Part shown: positions 26,485-37,028 of the stretch, piece after piece
Layout: the number at the start of each line of letters is the position of its first letter
Position numbering within the stretch: position 1 is the first letter of the stretch
Made by a program: the position numbers and the translations under genes
The notes under the pieces: model-generated
Databases searched by the model: none
What the model was told of the DNA's origin: nothing
Seen by the model: only the letters and a program-made list of their open reading frames with translations
Assembly: GCA_017405645.1 (NCBI GenBank)
Contig: JAFQZZ010000005.1
Span: 1-64,000, forward strand
Origin: Bacillota bacterium
GTDB taxonomy: Bacteria > Bacillota > Clostridia > Peptostreptococcales > Anaerovoracaceae
Length of the DNA stretch: 64,000 bases
Direction of reading: 5' to 3'

Positions 26485-27339
26485 CTATTTGATTTTTTCC
26501 ACCAGTGCGTCCAGGTCTTCCACGGACAGGCCGTAATCGTCGTCCCCGCCGGCGCCGTATGCCAGGAGCGCATAACTGTAATCCCCGTCGGTCCAGACGG
26601 TCTTGGTCGCTTCGCCGTCCCGGTTGCCGTAGCACTTGATGGCGATGCCGCCGACTTCACGGCTCCATTCGTATTGGTAATCGTTTTCATCGAAGGACAC
26701 ATCCGGATACATTTCCGCAAGGCCTTTGCGGGCCCGCATTTCCACTGCGGCCGTGGAGATGTCCGCTTCCGCCACTCCGTCCTGATACCCAAAGGACAGG
26801 GGAACGACCGGACCCAGGCTGGTTTCCACGCCATCCGGCACTTCGAATTTGTCCAGTCCTGCTCCGGCTGCCGCTTCCTCTCCGCTAGGCGCCAGTGTCC
26901 AGGGGCTGGACGCCCGGCCTACCCGCAGCAGAACCGTTCCGGTCCCGCCTTTCACCACGGTGGCGCAGACCATGTATTCTCCCGGCGCCAGTCCGCATTC
27001 CGTCGGTCCCGTGCCGTTGATATCTACATCCAGCACCGCATTCTTCGGGTCGACGGATTCCATCAAATCTTCCGCTTCAGCATCGATTCCGGCATTCGTT
27101 GACGGAATCAGCTTGATGTTGATTTCCGCCCCGCCTTCCAGGGCCGGCTCGATATAAAAGGTCTCCTCTTCCTCCAAAATGATCGAACCCGCCGTCAGGG
27201 TATCGCCGGGTGCGCCGCCGGCTGTAATGACCCCGGTATTATCTTCATTGATCACCATCGAAAACTCGCTCTGTCCGCATCCGGCCAGCACCATCACCAG
27301 CGCCAGCAGCACGGAAACCGTAATCACCATTCTCTTCAT
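26485..27339 (-). CDS. Lipoprotein of unknown function, paralogue 2
   Basis: A 284-residue lipoprotein with signal peptide and lipobox (VLAGC). It is a clear paralogue of the protein at 23774-24643, with the same block order and a nearly identical C-terminal KCYGNRDGEATKTVWTDG region. The ribosome-binding site lies within or next to the period-7 array (GGAGACAGAAGAAA). The gene begins 34 bp after the pyrE stop and could be read through from the pyr operon, since I see no terminator between them. Confidence 0.8.
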   Translation of the reverse strand: MKRMVITVSVLLALVMVLAGCGQSEFSMVINEDNTGVITAGGAPGDTLTAGSIILEEEETFYIEPALEGGAEINIKLIPSTNAGIDAEAEDLMESVDPKNAVLDVDINGTGPTECGLAPGEYMVCATVVKGGTGTVLLRVGRASSPWTLAPSGEEAAAGAGLDKFEVPDGVETSLGPVVPLSFGYQDGVAEADISTAAVEMRARKGLAEMYPDVSFDENDYQYEWSREVGGIAIKCYGNRDGEATKTVWTDGDYSYALLAYGAGGDDDYGLSVEDLDALVEKIK

Positions 27340-27344
27340 TTTCT

Positions 27345-27372
27345 TCTGTCTCCAATCTCCTGTCTTCCGTCT
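27345..27372 (-). repeat. Period-7 tandem array, copy 3
   Basis: Four exact 7-bp units on the minus strand: AGACGGA, AGACAGG, AGATTGG, AGACAGA. It begins directly after the pyrE stop codon and ends 5 bp before the start codon of lipoprotein paralogue 2, so it also forms that gene's upstream region. Confidence 0.85.
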
Positions 27373-27373
27373 C

Positions 27374-28003
27374 TTATTTGATCCAGCTTTCGTCCCTGGG
27401 ATCTTTCTTCCATTGTCTGAGCCGTTCCACGGTCTCTTCTTTGATGTAGCCTTCCTTCACCGCCACATCCACCAGCACGTCGTAGTTGCTGAGGGTGTGG
27501 AAGGGCACGTCCATTTCTTCGAAGTTCTTAAAGGAATCCGGCAGGCCGTAGGTAAAGATGGCTGCCACGCCCAGGATGTCCGCTCCGGCTTCCCGCAGGG
27601 CGTTCACCACGGTCTTCACGCTGCCGCCGGTGGAGATCAGGTCTTCCACGATGACCACCTTCTGGCCCGGTTCGACCCGGCCTTCGATCTGATTCTGCTT
27701 CCCATGCTTCTTGGCGTCGGAACGGACGTAGCCCATGGGCAGTCCCATCACGTCCGCCGTCAGGGCCGCCATGGGGATGCCCGCCGTAGCGGTGCCCATG
27801 ATTACTTCGACTTCCGGGTACTGTTCTTTGATCAACTGCACCATGCCCTCCTTGATGGCCGTCCGCTCTTCCGGATAGGACAGCACCAGGCGGTTGTCGC
27901 AGTAGATCGGGGATTTGATGCCGCTAGCCCAGGTGAAGGGCTGCTCGGGCCGCAGGAAAACGGCTTTTACCTTTAACAGAATCTCTGCTGCTTTCTTTTG
28001 CAT
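27374..28003 (-). CDS. pyrE: Orotate phosphoribosyltransferase
   Basis: A 209-residue enzyme converting orotate and PRPP to OMP. It has the type I PRTase PRPP loop ([13 protein letters not shown]) and the catalytic-loop lysine region ([15 protein letters not shown]). It is the last gene of pyrCKDFE, 15 bp after pyrF. Confidence 0.96.
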   Translation of the reverse strand: MQKKAAEILLKVKAVFLRPEQPFTWASGIKSPIYCDNRLVLSYPEERTAIKEGMVQLIKEQYPEVEVIMGTATAGIPMAALTADVMGLPMGYVRSDAKKHGKQNQIEGRVEPGQKVVIVEDLISTGGSVKTVVNALREAGADILGVAAIFTYGLPDSFKNFEEMDVPFHTLSNYDVLVDVAVKEGYIKEETVERLRQWKKDPRDESWIK

Positions 28004-28018
28004 ATCGTATTCCTTTCT

Positions 28019-28717
28019 CTATTTCAGCTCCTCTTTGATGGCTTTATATGCGGCCACCGGATCCTCGGCCCTTGTGATGGGCCGGCCCACGACGATGAAG
28101 TCGCAGCCCTGCAGTTTCGCATACTTCGGAGTGGCCACCCGGGCCTGGTCGTCCTTGGAGGTTCCCGAAGGACGGATCCCCGGGGTAACGGTCAGGAAAT
28201 TCTCCCCGGTACTCCTGTGGATCTTCTTTGCCTCCAGCACCGAGCAGACCACCCCGTCCAACCCGGCCTTTCTGGCTAACCGCGCATATTGCTCCGCTAC
28301 GTCCGCAATGTTGCCGGGGATGCGGATCTCCTGATTCAGCATCTCCTGGCTGGTGGAGGTGAGCTGGGTCACCGCGATGCACAGGGGCCGTTTTCCCCTG
28401 CCTTCGCTTCCCTCTTTCAGGCCTTCGATGGCCGCCTCCATCATCTTCTTTCCGCCGGCCGCATGGACGTTCACCATATCCACGTCCAGGGCCGCCAGCT
28501 GCTTCATGGCGCTCTTTACCGTATTGGGGATGTCGTGGAGCTTCAGGTCCAGGAAGATCTCATGCCCCCGCTCCTTGACGGCTTTGACGATCGCCGGGCC
28601 TTCGCTGTAGAACAGCTCCATCCCGATCTTGGCATAGACCGGCTCGTCAAAGCGGTCCAAAAGTTCCAGCGCTTCCGCTCCCGTGGGGAAGTCCAGCGCA
28701 ATGATAGTTCTTGTCAT
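28019..28717 (-). CDS. pyrF: Orotidine 5'-phosphate decarboxylase
   Basis: A 232-residue TIM-barrel enzyme giving UMP from OMP. The catalytic Asp-Lys-x-x-Asp motif is visible in FLDLKLHDIPNTV and the phosphate-binding loop in TPGIRPSG. It belongs to the longer-insert group (AVTQLTSTSQ). ATG 28717 follows AAAGGAGGAAAC; the longer frame would overlap pyrD. Confidence 0.96.
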   Translation of the reverse strand: MTRTIIALDFPTGAEALELLDRFDEPVYAKIGMELFYSEGPAIVKAVKERGHEIFLDLKLHDIPNTVKSAMKQLAALDVDMVNVHAAGGKKMMEAAIEGLKEGSEGRGKRPLCIAVTQLTSTSQEMLNQEIRIPGNIADVAEQYARLARKAGLDGVVCSVLEAKKIHRSTGENFLTVTPGIRPSGTSKDDQARVATPKYAKLQGCDFIVVGRPITRAEDPVAAYKAIKEELK

Positions 28718-28730
28718 AGCGTTTCCTCCT

Positions 28731-30386
<1,656 letters not shown>

Positions 30387-30397
<11 letters not shown>

Positions 30398-31667
30398 AAA
30401 CGAACTTGCCTCCTACCATGGTCCACAGGACTTTCCCGAAGACTTTCTTCCCGGCAAAGGGAGTGTTCTTCCCCTTGGACTTGAACTGCGCGGGATCGAT
30501 CTCGTATTCCGCTTCCGGGTCCACCAGCACCAGGTCTGCCATGCAGCCTTTCCGGATCCGGCCCCGTTCGGCCAGTCCGAAGACCTCCGCCGGCGTTTCG
30601 CTCAGCACTTCCTGCAGCCGGGCCAGGGTCATCCGTCCGGGTTTCACCAGTTCGGTGTACAGCACCGGGAAAGCGGTTTCCAGTCCCACGATGCCGAAGG
30701 GCGCTTTTTCCATCCCCCGGCTCTTTTCTTCCGCCGTGTGGGGCGCATGGTCCGTGGCCACCATGTCGATGGTCCCGTCCAGCAGCCCTTCGATCAGGGC
30801 TTCCCGGTCCTCCCGGCTCCGCAGCGGCGGGTTCATCTTGTAGTTCTCGTCCTTCACGTCTTCATCGATCAGGGTCAGGTGGTGGGGCGTCACTTCGCAG
30901 GTCACCTTCAGGCCTTCCGCCTTGGCCTGCCGCACCAGTTCCACCGTCTCCTTGGTGCTCACGTGGCAGATGTGATACCTGCACCCGGTCTGCCGGACCA
31001 GTTCGATGTCCCGCTCCGCCTGGGCGTATTCACAGGCGGAAGGGATCCCCTTCCAGCCCATTTTTTCGGCGTAGGGCCCTTCATGGACGTATCCGCCGTT
31101 TTTCAGGCTGTTGTCTTCCGTGTGGGCCACGATCAGGGTCTTCATGAACCGGGCCTGGGCCATGGCCTGGGCCATGACTTCATCGGACTGGACACCGACG
31201 CCGTCGTCGCTGAAGGCGATGGCGCCCGCCTGTTTCAGGCTGCGCATATCCACCACGGTCTCTCCTTTTTCGTCCCAGGTAATGGAGGCGTAGGGCTCCG
31301 CCCGCACCACCGCATCCCGGCCGATCAGGGCGCAGTATTCGTTCATCCGCTGCACGTTGTCCGGAACCGGATCCAGGTTCGGCATGGGCATCACCGTGGT
31401 GAAGCCGCCGGCCGCCGCCGCTTCCGTTCCGGTGCGGATGGTTTCCTTCTCTTCAAACCCCGGCTCCCGCAGGTGCACGTGGGCGTCGATGAATCCCGGC
31501 ATGATGATCTTTTCCTTACAGTCGATCTCGGTATCGTTCAGGCCGGCGTGGATCTGCTTGTCGCCTTTCGGCATGATGACCGCGATCCGGCCGCTCCGGA
31601 TCAGCATGTCCACGATCACGGTTTCGTTGCCCCGGCTGATGGCCCGGGCGTTTCTCAGTATAATCAT
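30387..31667 (-). CDS. pyrC: Dihydroorotase
   Basis: A 426-residue class I dihydroorotase, a zinc amidohydrolase. Metal ligands are visible in DAHVHLREPG, in the His of HTEDNSL and CHVSTKETV, and in the Asp of ATDHAPHT. It is the first gene of the operon. No pyrB or carAB lies in the window, so the first steps of the pathway are encoded elsewhere. Confidence 0.96.
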
Positions 31668-31714
31668 TTCCAGCTCCTTTGTCTGGTTCTTCCGTCATTA
31701 ACGTCTTTGATGCT

Positions 31715-31720
31715 ATTATA
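31715..31720 (-). promoter_or_regulatory. Extended -10 of the pyr operon promoter
   Basis: TATAAT preceded by TGG on the minus strand (extended -10), 48 bp before the pyrC start. The -35 position is weak. I see no PyrR-type anti-terminator or terminator pair in the short leader. Confidence 0.6.
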
Positions 31721-31746
31721 CCAAATCTTCTCCAAAAAATAAAGTG

Positions 31747-31770
31747 GGGGCCGATGCCCGCATCGGCCCC
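31747..31770. repeat. GGGGCCGATG stem-loop repeat, copy 2
   Basis: A 10-bp perfect stem GGGGCCGATG / CATCGGCCCC with a 4-nt loop, directly abutting the stop codon of the 142-residue gene. On the minus strand it is followed by CACTTTATTTTTT, so this copy may also work as its terminator. Confidence 0.75.
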
Positions 31771-32199
31771 TTAATCATGTTCCACGCCGCAGGTGCTCCA
31801 GGATTCCTGCATCTCCTCGATGATCGCCGGCTCCACCTTCACCGCCACCTGGTACTCGTCCTCATAGACGATCTCCCCGGGGTCGTTGGTATAGACCACG
31901 TAGAAGGGGTGGTGATACCGTTCCAGCAGCCACAGGGCCGGCTTGATCATCTTCAGCATCAGTTCCGTATTCTTCGTCTTGAAAAAGCAGATCACCGGCT
32001 CCCGGTTGTTGCACTGGGGCGGATAGGGCAGTTCCTCCGCGAACCAGGCGTCGATTTCCCGGAACAGGTCCGCGTCTTCCTCTTCCATCACATCGTTCTG
32101 GATCAGCTGCCAGCACATGCTGAAGATGCCCTTGTTATACTGCGTATTCTCTGCCAGCTCCCTCCCCTGGATCCTGACATAATCAAAATCATACTTCAT
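31771..32199 (-). CDS. Conserved-looking small cytoplasmic protein, function unknown
   Basis: 142 residues, no signal or membrane segment. The sequence mixes acidic and aromatic positions (AWFAEELPYPPQCNN, ICFFKTKNTELM, LERYHHPFYVVYTNDP) and reads like a compact alpha/beta protein. I do not recognise a family. Its start overlaps the preceding gene by 11 bp, which makes it the third gene of the operon headed by the GTPase-NYN fusion. Confidence 0.7.
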   Translation of the reverse strand: MKYDFDYVRIQGRELAENTQYNKGIFSMCWQLIQNDVMEEEDADLFREIDAWFAEELPYPPQCNNREPVICFFKTKNTELMLKMIKPALWLLERYHHPFYVVYTNDPGEIVYEDEYQVAVKVEPAIIEEMQESWSTCGVEHD

Positions 32200-32839
32200 C
32201 TCTCTTCTCCTGTTCTTCCGCCGGCGCCTTTATGAACTTGACGAAGGTGTCTTTTTCCGTTTCCTTAAAGCCGATCCTCAGCATATAGTCCCGGTGCTTC
32301 TCGCCGGGGTTCCGGAACACCAGCTGCTTCACGCCCTGCTCCGGCAGCTTGCCGTAGAAGAACCGGCCCACGGAAGAGTCCCGGTACCTGGGGGTGGAAT
32401 AATCCAGATCCACGTCGATCACGCCATCGCCTCTTTGAGTCCCGAGGAAGATCCCCGCCGGCGCTCCGTTGCAGTAGACCATGAAGGCAATGTCCCCGAC
32501 GGGAATGCCCGCCTTCAGCGTCGGGAAATACTTCACGATGTTTTCGTAATAGTGCTGCAGGAGATACTGCAGGCCCGCCTCCTCCGGATCGACCCTCACC
32601 AGGTCGTACTCTCTCTTGACATCGGCCAGTTTTTTGAGCTGGACGATGTTGATCACCACCAGGCCGATGTTGATGATAGCCGTGGGGATGGAGTGGATCA
32701 TAAGCGCATAGCAGGCAAAGACGGCGCTGCCGATCAGGTTGATGATCCTCAGTCTTGTAACGGAGGTCATCAGCATGGAGCCCAGTATCAGGGCCGAGCC
32801 GACATAGCCGATGCCCTCAATGATCATTCGGGATGTCAT
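32189..32839 (-). CDS. YgjV-like membrane protein with C-terminal globular domain
   Basis: 216 residues. The first about 75 form three transmembrane helices (EGIGYVGSALILGSMLM, LIGSAVFACYALMI, AIINIGLVVINIVQLKKL) that recall YgjV-type inner-membrane proteins. The rest is a cytoplasmic domain beginning at YDLVRVDPEEAGLQYLL with a GNAT-like flavour (DIAFMVYCNGAPAGIFLG, DYSTPRYRDSSVGRFFY, MLRIGFKETEKD). The acetyltransferase reading is tentative. GAGG precedes ATG 32839, and the gene begins 13 bp after the GTPase-NYN fusion. Confidence 0.65.
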   Translation of the reverse strand: MTSRMIIEGIGYVGSALILGSMLMTSVTRLRIINLIGSAVFACYALMIHSIPTAIINIGLVVINIVQLKKLADVKREYDLVRVDPEEAGLQYLLQHYYENIVKYFPTLKAGIPVGDIAFMVYCNGAPAGIFLGTQRGDGVIDVDLDYSTPRYRDSSVGRFFYGKLPEQGVKQLVFRNPGEKHRDYMLRIGFKETEKDTFVKFIKAPAEEQEKRDEV

Positions 32840-32852
32840 TTTCTTCTTCCTC

Positions 32853-35519
32853 TCATTCTTCGATCACTCTGCGGATGGCCGCCTCGATCTGCTTGACTTC
32901 CTCCCGGAATTCCCGGGAAGAGCACCGCAGGGCCCCGTGGCCGAAGGCGATCTTCTGGACCAGGTCGTCGGAGGTGACGACCCGGACTTTATGTTTCTTC
33001 GCCAGTCCGAGAGTGACTCTTTCGATATAGCTGTCCGCGGTCTCGTTTTCCTTCGTGTAAACCACTTCGATGTGGGGGATCTGCGTCAGGGAGCCGGTGC
33101 CCCCTTCCACCCGGTAGGCGTCGAAGACCAGAGTGACCTTCTCGCCGGTGAACCCCTGGTAATTCCGAAGGATGTCGATGAGCTGGTCCCGAGCGGCGCC
33201 GTAGTCGGTCCTCGCCAGTTCCTTCAGCTCCGGCCAGCTGTTCATTACATTATACCCGTCCACGAAGAGATATGCAATCTCCCTGCGCTTCGGGTCGGCT
33301 TTTTCCGCCGCAAACTGCTCCCGAAGAGCCTGGGCGGACTTGTCGCTGCTCTTCGCGCCGGCCCGGATCACTTTCTGTCCGATCTCCCGCCGGTCCTTTA
33401 CCGGACCGTAGGTCCGTTCGAAGATCTTCATCAGCTCCTTGTCGCTGGCCAGCACCTTTCCGTAGGCCCGGGCCTTTTCCATCAGTTCGCTTTCCGAATC
33501 TTCCGAAGCCCCGCCCCGGCCGTCCAGCACCGAGGGCAGATGCATGTGCTCCTCCACCTCGTACCAGGGCACTATGCCGCTTTCCCCATGGTAGCAGAAC
33601 ACGGAATCCGCCGGATTCTCCACGTCCCGCTCCGGGTCGTAGCCGATGGCAGCCACCACTTCCTCCTGGTTGTGGCAGGGACCGTAACCGTCCAGCACAC
33701 AGCTGAGGCTCCCACGGCCCTTCGTGTAGCCCGCCAGGACCGTCTGGTAGCCCTTCATTTCCGACGCCGGGCAGCGGCCCTTCAGCACCGCCGTCTCCCC
33801 ATCGGTCTCGGGGGCTTCAAAGCTTCCTTTCATCCGCTGCACGTCCGTCATGGCCCGGCCGATGTTCTCCTCCGGCACCTGCAGGGTGAAATCGAACCAG
33901 GGTTCCAGCAGCACGCACTCCGCCTTCATCAGGCCGTTGCGCACCGCCCGGTAGGTAGACTGGCGGAAATCGCCGCCTTCCGTGTGTTTTTTATGGGCCC
34001 GGCCCGCCGCCAGGCTGATCTTCATATCGGTAATGGGGGATCTGGTCAGCACCCCCGGGTGCTCCCGTTCCTGCAGATGGGTCAGGATCAGCCGCTGCCA
34101 GTTTTTATCCAGTTCGTCCTCGGGACAGATGCTGGAAAACACCAGCCCGCTGCCCGGCTCTCCGGGTTCCATCAAAAGGTGCACCTCCGAATAGTGGCGC
34201 AGGGGCTCGAAATGGCCTACGCCCTCCACCGTGTCCGCGATGGTTTCCTTGTAGACGATCTGCTCGTCTCCGAAGGTCACATCAAAGCCGAACCGCTCCC
34301 GGATCTGGGCCCGGATGATGTCCGGCTGGACCTCTCCCATCATGGAGATCTCGATGCGGCCGTTTCCCTCGTTCCAGCGGATCCTCAGCATCGGGTCCTC
34401 CTCCGCCAGCCGGGACAGTTTCTGCAGGGCCAGGTGGTCGTCCACCCCGTCCTCCGGCAGCACAGTGTAGACCAGGAAGGGCTCGATGTGATCCGTCTGC
34501 CGCCGGATCTCCTTTCCCAGTCCGTCTCCCGGCAGGGTATGGTTCAGACCGGTCACTGCCACGACGATTCCCGGCAGCGCCGTCTCGATATTGGTGTATT
34601 TCAATCCGGAATAAATCCGAATCTGGTTGATCTTTTCTTCCCAGGGCTGTCCCTGCCGGTCCGTTCCCGACAGGCTGTCCCGGACGGAAAGGCTCCCGGA
34701 AGTGACCTTCAGGAAGGTCAGCCGGGCCCCGTCGTCTCCCCGGGCGATCTTGAAGACCCGCCCGCCAAAGGCCTCTTCCCTGCAGCCGCAGGCGTCGGAG
34801 AGGGGGTCTTCCGTGAACCGGTCCAGTCCCGAAAGCAGTTCCTCCACCCCTTCGATCTTCAGCGCCGAGCCGAAATAGCAGGGGAAGAGCTCCCGCCGGG
34901 AAACCGCGCCTGCGATGTCTTCATCGGTGACTTCCTCCCCCGCCAGGACCTTCTCCGCCAGGGCTTCGCTGCACAGGGTCACTTCATCCAGGAAGGCTTC
35001 CCTCTTCGCCGGATCCGCCGCCCCGGAAAAGTCCGCGATTCCCGGGTCCAGCCCGCTGCGGAGTCCCTCCAGGATATCCGGGCGCTCCCGCACCGCCAGG
35101 TCCATCTTGTTCACGAACACGAAGACCGGGACCCGGTATGCCTTCAGCAGCTGCCACAGGGTCCGGGTATGGCTCTTCAGCCCGTCCCGGGCGGAGATCA
35201 GCAGCACGCCGAAATCCAGCACTGACAGGGTCCGCTCCATCTCCGCGGAAAAGTCCACGTGCCCCGGCGTGTCCAGCAGGGTAAAATGGGTGTTCCCCCA
35301 GTCCAGAACCGCCTGCTTGGAGAAGATGGTGATGCCCCGGTTCCGCTCCATGGCGTTGTTGTCCAAGAAGGAATCCCCGTGATCCACCCTTCCCGGCGCC
35401 GGGATCTCCCCGCTCAGGTACAGCATCGCTTCCGACAGAGTGGTCTTCCCGGAGTCCACGTGGGCCAGCAGACCGATGCAAATATTCTTTTTGGATCCCG
35501 TTTCCATCGTCGTTTTCAC
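32853..35519 (-). CDS. TetM/EF-G-like GTPase fused to a YacP/Rae1-type NYN nuclease domain
   Basis: About 888 residues. The N-terminus is a ribosome-binding translational GTPase of the TetM/EF-G group: G1 AHVDSGKTT (19-27), G2 RNRGITI, G3 DTPGHVD, G4 NKMD, then EF-G-like domains to about 670. The C-terminal domain (about 745-888) reads YLFVDGYNVMNSWPEL, LVFDAYRVEGG, ETADSYIE and VVTSDD. It matches the YacP/DUF901 NYN family that includes Rae1, a ribosome-dependent mRNA endonuclease in B. subtilis. Tetracycline resistance should not be assumed. GTG 35519 is preferred because AGGAGG lies 9 nt upstream, inside a GGAGGTTCCTCC inverted repeat. It heads a three-gene operon. Confidence 0.85.
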   Translation of the reverse strand: MKTTMETGSKKNICIGLLAHVDSGKTTLSEAMLYLSGEIPAPGRVDHGDSFLDNNAMERNRGITIFSKQAVLDWGNTHFTLLDTPGHVDFSAEMERTLSVLDFGVLLISARDGLKSHTRTLWQLLKAYRVPVFVFVNKMDLAVRERPDILEGLRSGLDPGIADFSGAADPAKREAFLDEVTLCSEALAEKVLAGEEVTDEDIAGAVSRRELFPCYFGSALKIEGVEELLSGLDRFTEDPLSDACGCREEAFGGRVFKIARGDDGARLTFLKVTSGSLSVRDSLSGTDRQGQPWEEKINQIRIYSGLKYTNIETALPGIVVAVTGLNHTLPGDGLGKEIRRQTDHIEPFLVYTVLPEDGVDDHLALQKLSRLAEEDPMLRIRWNEGNGRIEISMMGEVQPDIIRAQIRERFGFDVTFGDEQIVYKETIADTVEGVGHFEPLRHYSEVHLLMEPGEPGSGLVFSSICPEDELDKNWQRLILTHLQEREHPGVLTRSPITDMKISLAAGRAHKKHTEGGDFRQSTYRAVRNGLMKAECVLLEPWFDFTLQVPEENIGRAMTDVQRMKGSFEAPETDGETAVLKGRCPASEMKGYQTVLAGYTKGRGSLSCVLDGYGPCHNQEEVVAAIGYDPERDVENPADSVFCYHGESGIVPWYEVEEHMHLPSVLDGRGGASEDSESELMEKARAYGKVLASDKELMKIFERTYGPVKDRREIGQKVIRAGAKSSDKSAQALREQFAAEKADPKRREIAYLFVDGYNVMNSWPELKELARTDYGAARDQLIDILRNYQGFTGEKVTLVFDAYRVEGGTGSLTQIPHIEVVYTKENETADSYIERVTLGLAKKHKVRVVTSDDLVQKIAFGHGALRCSSREFREEVKQIEAAIRRVIEE

Positions 35520-35558
35520 CGGGAGGAACCTCCTGTTCATTCATCTTATACTGGAGAA

Positions 35559-35564
35559 ATTATA
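35559..35564 (-). promoter_or_regulatory. Extended -10 for the GTPase-NYN operon
   Basis: TATAAT preceded by TGG on the minus strand, 40 bp upstream of the GTG start. No convincing -35 box. Confidence 0.55.
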
Positions 35565-35633
35565 CCACAGCCACCCCCCTCAAGTCGACCATGTTTCTGC
35601 CCGATCCGGCCCCTCGCGGCCCGGCAAAACAAA

Positions 35634-35662
35634 GACCCCGGAGCTTGTGCTGCTCCGGGGTC
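35634..35662 (-). terminator. Terminator of the xpaC-telA operon
   Basis: An 11-bp stem GACCCCGGAGC / GCTCCGGGGTC with a 7-nt loop, followed on the minus strand by TTTGTTTT. Confidence 0.7.
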
Positions 35663-35680
35663 CCGGTATTCTTATTCTCT

Positions 35681-35715
35681 TCCGTCTCCAATCTCCAATC
35701 TTCCGTCTTCAATCT
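35681..35715 (-). repeat. Period-7 tandem array, copy 4
   Basis: Five exact 7-bp units on the minus strand: AGATTGA, AGACGGA, AGATTGG, AGATTGG, AGACGGA. The first unit shares its A with the telA stop codon, and the array ends about 18 bp before the terminator stem. Confidence 0.85.
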
Positions 35716-37010
35716 CAATTCCTGGAGGCTTCCAGCAGTTTTTCCTTCAGCTGGCTTTCGATGGCCACCAGTTCGCTCTGGGCAGCTGCCCGCTTTTCCT
35801 TTCCTTCCTTCTGAATGGCCAGGACTTCGTCCATGGTGGAGATCAGAAGCTGGTTGGTGTGCTTTAAGGTCTCGATGTCCACGATGCCCCGTTCGGACTC
35901 CTTGGCCCCCTGCACGGTGGCGGTCTTCAGCGCTTCGGCGTTCTTCCGCAGCAGCTCGTTGGTCATTTCGGAGACCTCATGCTGCGCATGGGCGGCCTGG
36001 GAAGCGTGTTCGATTCCGATGGCGATGACCATCTGGTTCTTCCACAGCGGGATCGTGTTGACGATGGTGGACTGGATCTTTTCCGCCATCATGGTATCGG
36101 AATTCTGCACCATCCGGATCTGGGGCGCGGTCTGCATGGCGATGGTCCGGGTCAGGTCCAGGTCGTGGAGCTTCTTTTCAAACCGCTCGCACATGGCGGC
36201 CAGGTCCTTCGCCGCCTGGGCGTCTTCCGCCAGGCCGGAGAGTTCGGCCTTTTTCTGGGCTTCCACCAGATCGACGGCCCGCACCTGTTCCAGTTTTTTG
36301 CGGCCGGCCAGCAGGTACATGGTCAGTTCCTTGAAATAGGTCAGGTTCATGTCGTACATCTGGTCCAGCATCGCCGAATCCTTCAGCAGGGTGACCTGAT
36401 GTTTTTCCAGTTCGTTCTGGATGGTGGTGACGTTGGTTTCCACCTTGGAATACTTCGCCTTCATCATATCCAGGCTGTTGGCCTTTTTCTTGAAGAAGCC
36501 CTTCAGGCCCTTTTCCGTGGTGTCCACTTCAAAATTCTTCAGTTCCGTCACCAGGGTGGTGATCATGGAGCCGATCTCGCCCATGTCCTTGGTACGGACG
36601 CTGCTTAAGGCCTTCTCGGAGAAGTCCGCCAGCTTTTTCTGAGTGCCGACGCCGTAGTTCATGACGCCTGCCGAGTTCTTCACGTCGATCTGGCTCACGA
36701 AGGATTCCACCTGACGGAGTTCTTCCGGCGTCAGGGTGCTTTCCAGATTGGCCTGCTTCTGCTGTTCCGCGGTGGCGGCGTCCACTTTCGGCGCTTCCTG
36801 GGGCGCTTCCTGTACGGCGGCGGCTGCCCCGAAGGACAGGGATGCGGCCGGCGCGGCCGGTTCTTCCGCTTCATCGGCTGCCGGAGCCGCCGGCGTTTCC
36901 GGCTGCTGGACTTCGGGCTTTCCCTCCGCATCAAAGCTCAGGGACGGTGCGGCCGGTGGATCGGCCAGGAGATCTTCCAGCTTTACTTCATCTTTGATTT
37001 CTTCGCTCAT
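35715..37010 (-). CDS. telA: Toxic-anion resistance protein, TelA family
   Basis: 431 residues. An Ala/Pro/Glu-rich low-complexity N-terminus (about 1-85) precedes the mostly helical TelA domain (about 90-425). The domain has the family's long coiled coils (LEKHQVTLLKDSAMLDQMYDMN) and the conserved NTIPLWKNQMVIAIGI segment. TelA proteins are linked with tellurite and cell-envelope stress, but the mechanism is unsettled. xpaC is 18 bp upstream, an arrangement known from other Bacillota. Confidence 0.93.
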   Translation of the reverse strand: MSEEIKDEVKLEDLLADPPAAPSLSFDAEGKPEVQQPETPAAPAADEAEEPAAPAASLSFGAAAAVQEAPQEAPKVDAATAEQQKQANLESTLTPEELRQVESFVSQIDVKNSAGVMNYGVGTQKKLADFSEKALSSVRTKDMGEIGSMITTLVTELKNFEVDTTEKGLKGFFKKKANSLDMMKAKYSKVETNVTTIQNELEKHQVTLLKDSAMLDQMYDMNLTYFKELTMYLLAGRKKLEQVRAVDLVEAQKKAELSGLAEDAQAAKDLAAMCERFEKKLHDLDLTRTIAMQTAPQIRMVQNSDTMMAEKIQSTIVNTIPLWKNQMVIAIGIEHASQAAHAQHEVSEMTNELLRKNAEALKTATVQGAKESERGIVDIETLKHTNQLLISTMDEVLAIQKEGKEKRAAAQSELVAIESQLKEKLLEASRN

Positions 37011-37028
37011 GATGTTCTTCCTTTCCTC

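Noticed and set aside
31668-31746. PyrR attenuator upstream of pyrC
   Set aside because: No anti-terminator/terminator pair and no PyrR binding loop can be recognised in the short leader.
32853-35519. Tetracycline resistance gene
   Set aside because: GTPase similarity to TetM alone is not enough. The fused nuclease domain and operon context point to another role.
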